From positions 1 to 19,418 of the forward strand of contig CAMLEO010000111.1 in NCBI GenBank assembly GCA_946478975.1: DNA of 19,418 bases, in the 5' to 3' direction. The DNA is from an uncultured Steroidobacter sp. Its GTDB lineage: Bacteria; Pseudomonadota; Gammaproteobacteria; Steroidobacterales; Steroidobacteraceae. The notes beneath the pieces are model-generated. The model had not been told where the DNA came from, did not search any database, and saw only the letters and a list, made by a program, of their open reading frames with translations. The number at the start of each line of letters is the position of its first letter. The stretch's first letter is position 1. Below are positions 16,287-19,418 of the stretch, one piece after another. The position numbers and the translations under genes are program-made.

Positions 16287-16598
16287 ATGGCCTGGCATCC
16301 CGTCGCGCCGGCTGCGTCCATCGCGGACGGCGACTACGCGCAGATCGAGCTCGATGCGCAGCTGATCGCGGTGTTCAACATCCATGGTACGTTTTACGCG
16401 ATCGACGACCTTTGCACTCATGACGGCGGCGAGCTCGCCGGCGGCGCCATCGAAGGTGACGTCGTCATTTGTCCTCGCCACGGCGCCCGCTTCTGCCTGC
16501 GCACCGGCGCCGCGCTGACGCCGCCCGCATACGAACCGGTACGCACTTACGAAACACGCGTCAACGAAGGAATTGTCGAGATCCGCAGCGACGACTGA
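16287..16598 (+). CDS. Rieske-type [2Fe-2S] ferredoxin
   Basis: This 103-residue soluble protein carries a complete Rieske motif: CTH with Cys43 and His45, and CPRHGARF with Cys62 and His65. It resembles ferredoxin components of ring-hydroxylating dioxygenases, but no oxygenase gene is nearby. It begins 2 nt after sufT, so it is very likely co-transcribed with the suf genes. Possible roles are electron donor to cluster assembly or a Fe-S client; the sequence does not decide. There is no signal peptide or membrane segment. Confidence 0.93.
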   Translation: MAWHPVAPAASIADGDYAQIELDAQLIAVFNIHGTFYAIDDLCTHDGGELAGGAIEGDVVICPRHGARFCLRTGAALTPPAYEPVRTYETRVNEGIVEIRSDD

Positions 16599-16615
16599 AC
16601 GCGTACACTCGCGGC

Positions 16616-17113
16616 ATGAAGCGCCTCACCCTGCTCCGCCACGCCAAGACCGAAGCTCAACACTCCGGACAAGATGACTGGGCTCGCGAGCTGGAGCCGC
16701 GAGGCAAGAAAGACGCCCCGGAAATGGCGCATCGGCTGCGCGACCGCAAGCTCAAGCCGGATCGGATCATCACCAGCCCCGCCGTTCGCGCACTGGCCAC
16801 AGCAAACATTTTCGCCAAAGAGCTGCACCTGGCGCCAGCCAGGCTGGTGCAGGACGAGCGCCTGTATCTCGCAGCTCCCAAAGTGATTCGCGAAGTCATT
16901 CGCGAGCTCGGCGGCAGCGATGCGCACCTGATGATCGTCGGCCACAACCCCGGGCTCACCGAATTTGCCGACCGCATCTCCGCCGAGCGCGAGGTCGACA
17001 ACATGCCGACCTGCGCGATCTACACCTTGGAATTCGAGCTCGACGCCTGGGGCGAGCTCGAATGGGACAGCGGCCTGAACGCCGAGCTGGATTATCCGAA
17101 GAATTGCTGGTGA
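16616..17113 (+). CDS. sixA: SixA-type phosphohistidine phosphatase
   Basis: This 165-residue protein belongs to the short histidine-phosphatase family related to SixA. The catalytic motif LLRHAKT has Arg8 and His9; the second arginine is in TSPAVRAL (Arg58); and the second histidine is His110 in VGHNPGL. SixA in E. coli removes phosphate from phosphohistidine proteins (ArcB HPt domain, and PtsO). The length fits (about 161 in E. coli). The ATG at 16616 puts the RHA motif at the usual distance from the N-terminus; the frame is open further upstream but there only shadows the Rieske gene. It lies 17 bp after the Rieske gene and may be the last gene of the suf transcript. Confidence 0.9.
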   Translation: MKRLTLLRHAKTEAQHSGQDDWARELEPRGKKDAPEMAHRLRDRKLKPDRIITSPAVRALATANIFAKELHLAPARLVQDERLYLAAPKVIREVIRELGGSDAHLMIVGHNPGLTEFADRISAEREVDNMPTCAIYTLEFELDAWGELEWDSGLNAELDYPKNCW

Positions 17114-17129
17114 GCCCGACGCTCGAAGG

Positions 17130-17597
17130 TCAGTCGACCTCCAGCTCGATGCCGAGCTCGGCCAGCGTGGCCATCGCCCGCTTGATGATGAAAGGCGACC
17201 GCTGCTCGCCGCGGTCGATGAGCAGCGCCACCGAACCGCCGGCACGGATCACCTGCTGAAGAAACTTGCGCGGCTGCTCGGCACGCAACGCCCTCAATTG
17301 CAGCAGGATGCGAGTGTCCCATTCGGTGCCGCCGCCCAAGGCCAGCAGATCTTCCTTGCTCATCTGGACCATCGAAAGGTTCCGCATGCCGCCGCGGTAC
17401 TTTTCCACCAGCTCGTGCATGGAGGCTGTCGGCAGCTCCGCGATCCAATAGGACTCGCTGGAACCGCAGGGAATGGTTTGCAGCGGTTCGATTGCCAGCG
17501 CTTGGGTGATCTCGCGCGGATCCAGCGTCGGATGCCGGATCCTAAGAAACAACTGCGGACCTTCGGGAACAGGCTGCTGCTGCGGACGAGCCGTCAT
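17130..17597 (-). CDS. Uncharacterised protein, possibly DUF4279-like
   Basis: I do not firmly recognise this 155-residue protein. Its start LFLRIRHPTLDPREITQAL, a Trp-containing SYWIAELP segment, a middle helical part and LLQLRALRAEQP resemble the general plan of DUF4279 proteins, which have no known function. It is soluble, with no signal peptide, and ends in an acidic LGIELEVD strand. A good AAGGAG lies 9 nt before the ATG, which supports a real gene. It converges with sixA (16 bp between stops) and lies 55 bp downstream of the hydrolase on the same strand, so the two could share a transcript. Confidence 0.75.
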   Translation of the reverse strand: MTARPQQQPVPEGPQLFLRIRHPTLDPREITQALAIEPLQTIPCGSSESYWIAELPTASMHELVEKYRGGMRNLSMVQMSKEDLLALGGGTEWDTRILLQLRALRAEQPRKFLQQVIRAGGSVALLIDRGEQRSPFIIKRAMATLAELGIELEVD

Positions 17598-17652
17598 GGT
17601 CGCTCACTCCTTCCTGGACGGTACGGGGCTGTCGAACCTAATCTCGTCGCGG

Positions 17653-18492
17653 TCACAGCACAATAGTTGTTTGCTCGCAGCTCGCGCCGACCTCGCCTGC
17701 CAAGAAATGTGCCACGACGCGTAAGAACTCCGCCGGCCGTTCGATGTTTGATAAGTGAACCGCCGGCAGGATCGTGAGCTTCGCGCCAGGAATGGCCGCC
17801 GCCATCGCTTCGCTGTGGCTTGCCGCCGTGACGGTGTCGTCCCGACCTGCGATCACGAGCGTGGGACTCACGATCAGCGCGATCGTGCGCCGAAGGTCGG
17901 CATCGCGCACGGCGGCCCACGATCCGGCAATGCCCTGCCGATCGGTCGCAAGCAGCATGGAGCGAAACTGTTCCACCACCGGCGCCTGGCGTTCGAGCAG
18001 GTCGCTCGGGAACCAATTGCGAAGAAACATTGCCGCCGTATCGCTCATGTCCGGCGCCTGTTCGACGGCGCGGATCGCCGCGTCCCACTGCTTTGCCGGA
18101 CCGAGATACGACGCGGTGTTGGCGAGGATGAGGCGATCGATGCGCTCGGGTGCGTGAATGCCCAACCACTGGCCGACAAAACCGCCGAGCGACAGCCCCA
18201 GGAAATGAGCTCGCTCGATCCGCAGCTCGTCCATCAGTTCCAGCACATCGCGTCCGAGACGGTCGAGTGAATAGGCGCCGGCCGGCACACCAGACGCGCC
18301 GTGGCCACGCATGTCATAGCGCACGACTCGATAACGCTCGCTCAACGCCGCGATCTGTCCGTCCCACATTTGCAGCGTCGTGCCGATCGAATTCGCAAGT
18401 ACCAGCACCGGCCGCCCGGCCGCGCCGTCGATGCGATATGCGATGCGCACACCATCGCCGGTGGTGAAGAACGAGAGTTCGGGGGAAGTCAT
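17653..18492 (-). CDS. Alpha/beta hydrolase, 3-oxoadipate enol-lactonase-like
   Basis: This 279-residue protein is an alpha/beta-fold hydrolase. The oxyanion region LVLANSIGTTLQMWDGQI and RYDMRGHGASG are typical of the PcaD (3-oxoadipate enol-lactonase) subgroup. The nucleophile is Ser101 in GLSLGG, the acid is Asp218 or Asp219 in AGRDD, and the base is His246 in AVHLSNIE. No other protocatechuate-pathway gene is near, so the substrate is uncertain and other ester or lactone hydrolases are possible. AAGGAG lies 6 nt before the ATG and directly after a hairpin. The gene is divergent from an interrupted LysR gene, its likely regulator. Confidence 0.88.
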   Translation of the reverse strand: MTSPELSFFTTGDGVRIAYRIDGAAGRPVLVLANSIGTTLQMWDGQIAALSERYRVVRYDMRGHGASGVPAGAYSLDRLGRDVLELMDELRIERAHFLGLSLGGFVGQWLGIHAPERIDRLILANTASYLGPAKQWDAAIRAVEQAPDMSDTAAMFLRNWFPSDLLERQAPVVEQFRSMLLATDRQGIAGSWAAVRDADLRRTIALIVSPTLVIAGRDDTVTAASHSEAMAAAIPGAKLTILPAVHLSNIERPAEFLRVVAHFLAGEVGASCEQTTIVL

Positions 18493-18507
18493 TGGCGTCT
18501 CCTTGAA

Positions 18508-18527
18508 GCCACTCGGGTTCGAGTGGC
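18508..18527. promoter_or_regulatory. 8-bp perfect hairpin in the leader of the hydrolase gene
   Basis: GCCACTCG (18508-18515) and CGAGTGGC (18520-18527) are exact reverse complements around the 4-nt loop GGTT. On the minus strand the stem ends 3 nt before the AAGGAG of the hydrolase, 15 nt before its ATG. It could be an operator or an RNA hairpin affecting ribosome access. It lacks a T tract, so it is not a usual terminator. Confidence 0.45.
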
Positions 18528-18539
18528 AGCCATCGTAGG

Positions 18540-18583
18540 CAGAGACTTTGTTCGCGGATATTATTTAGTTTGGACAGTCTCTG
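18540..18583. promoter_or_regulatory. 8-bp dyad flanking an AT-rich divergent promoter region
   Basis: CAGAGACT (18540-18547) and AGTCTCTG (18576-18583) are exact reverse complements with 28 bp between them. The enclosed DNA includes the only AT-rich run of the spacer (GATATTATTTAGTTTGG), where the divergent hydrolase and LysR promoters probably lie. A symmetric pair of half-sites around a shared promoter suits LysR-type control, but this is inferred from position. Confidence 0.42.
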
Positions 18584-18598
18584 TAAGCGGTCCTGACA

Positions 18599-19418
18599 AT
18601 GACCTCCTTCACCCTCAGCGAGCTGCAGTGTATCGATGCCGTCGTCCAGGCCGGCGGTTTTCAGGCCGCCGCTGCCCGCCTGCATCGTTCACATCCCGCG
18701 GTCTTCGCGTCCGTGGCCAAACTGGAGCAGCAGCTCGGCCTCACGCTGCTCGATCGCAGCGGCTATCGCGTGCAACCCACCGAAGCGGGCCGCTCGCTTC
18801 ATCGGCGCATTCAGGCGCTGCTGAAAGAAGCGGACCAGCTCACCACTCATGCGAGGCAACTGGCGCTCGGTGAAGAAACACAGCTGCGCGTCGTGTTGGG
18901 AGATCTGTGCCCACGCCCGGTCGTGTAGAGCGTGCTCATTGCGTTCTTCACGCGCATCCGTCAAACACGCCTGCACCTGCACTTCGAAGCGGTGACCGGG
19001 CCGTGGGAACGTTTGTTCGACGACGAGGCCGACCTGATCGTGCATCGGATCGATAAAACGGACGAACGCCTGGAATGGATCGACCTCGGCGCAGTCTCAC
19101 TGATCCCCGTGGTCGCGCCGGATTTCCTGCCGTTTCCGGTGACGAACGATATTTCTCCAGGCCAGATGCGCGATCTCGCTCAATGCGTCATCCGCGACAC
19201 CGCGCGCCGTGCGAGCGAAAGTCACTTCATCGTCGAAGGCGCACATCAATGCAGCGTCGCCGACCACTCGATGAAACGCGAACTGATCGTGCAAGGCATG
19301 GCCTGGGGCCACCTGCCGCGTTTCCTGATCGAAGACGACCTCCGCGCCGGCCGCGTGCTGTCCATTGCAGGTAACTACTTCCCAGGAATCACTGAGGATC
19401 TGGTCGTCGCGCGACGGG
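18599..19418 (+). pseudogene. LysR-family regulator interrupted by an in-frame TAG; 3' end outside window
   Basis: The frame encodes a LysR regulator in two pieces. The first 109 residues hold the helix-turn-helix (GGFQAAAARLHRSHPAVFASV, about residues 18-38, then KLEQQLGLTLLDRSGYRVQP) and the start of the effector domain (LRVVLGDLCPRPVV). A TAG at 18926-18928 follows. The same frame then stays open for 163 codons to the window edge and continues the effector domain without a frameshift: HLHFEAVTGPWERLFDDEAD, LIPVVAPDFLPFPV, CVIRDTARR, VQGMAWGHLPRFLIEDDL and GRVLSIAGNYFPG. So one base substitution or a sequencing error splits an otherwise intact gene. The truncated product would bind DNA at most weakly, without effector control. 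It is divergent from the hydrolase. Confidence 0.85.

Noticed and set aside
17594..18169. Minus-strand open frame of 191 codons inside the hydrolase gene
   Set aside because: It is an alternative frame of the hydrolase, which has an intact catalytic triad and covers the whole stretch.
1..19418. CRISPR array, phage module or toxin-antitoxin pair
   Set aside because: I found no regularly spaced repeats with unique spacers, no phage structural or integrase genes, and no small paired ORFs with such family motifs.

Overview
The window looks like the chromosome of a GC-rich, Gram-negative gammaproteobacterium. It carries a complete Mla (maintenance of lipid asymmetry) outer-membrane phospholipid system and a SUF iron-sulfur operon headed by an Rrf2 regulator of the kind I associate with Xanthomonadales and relatives (Steroidobacter/Nevskia-like groups are plausible; this placement is inference). 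Most genes are ordinary housekeeping genes, packed tightly with many 1-4 nt start/stop overlaps.

Layout. 1-60: two imperfect 25-bp tandem repeats resembling the end of a transposable element, ten bases from the 3' end of a tRNA-Ser(CGA) gene (65-157, minus). 194-1612: a GcvA-like LysR regulator divergent from a DUF3237 protein, with repeated GTGCTC half-sites between them. 1835-4193: a BepA-type M48 periplasmic metalloprotease with TPR-like C-terminus, then the lipoprotein MlaA. 4194-8652 (minus): mlaF-mlaE-mlaD-mlaC-mlaB, then a class I/II PLP aminotransferase that ends back to back with mlaA. 8735-9754 (minus): class I fructose-bisphosphate aldolase. 9999-17113 (plus): Rrf2 regulator, sufB, sufC, sufD, sufS, sufU, sufT, a Rieske ferredoxin and a SixA-type phosphohistidine phosphatase. 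17130-18492 (minus): a 155-residue protein of unknown function and an alpha/beta hydrolase. 18599-19418 (plus): a LysR regulator split by an in-frame TAG and running off the window.

How the genes work together. BepA, MlaA and MlaBCDEF all serve outer-membrane quality. MlaA extracts misplaced phospholipid from the outer leaflet, MlaC carries it across the periplasm, and MlaFEDB is the inner-membrane ABC complex. In the SUF operon, SufS supplies sulfur, SufU accepts or transfers it, SufBCD is the scaffold, SufT is a maturation factor, and the Rieske protein is a likely electron carrier or Fe-S client. The mix of a proteobacterial-style regulator with SufU (not SufE) and with no SufA is the most distinctive systematic feature.

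I saw no CRISPR array, phage gene, toxin-antitoxin pair or clearly novel defence system. The points most worth checking are the amber-interrupted LysR gene beside an intact palindromic control region, the repeated candidate operator of the suf promoter, the composition of the suf operon, and the repeat pair beside the tRNA gene.
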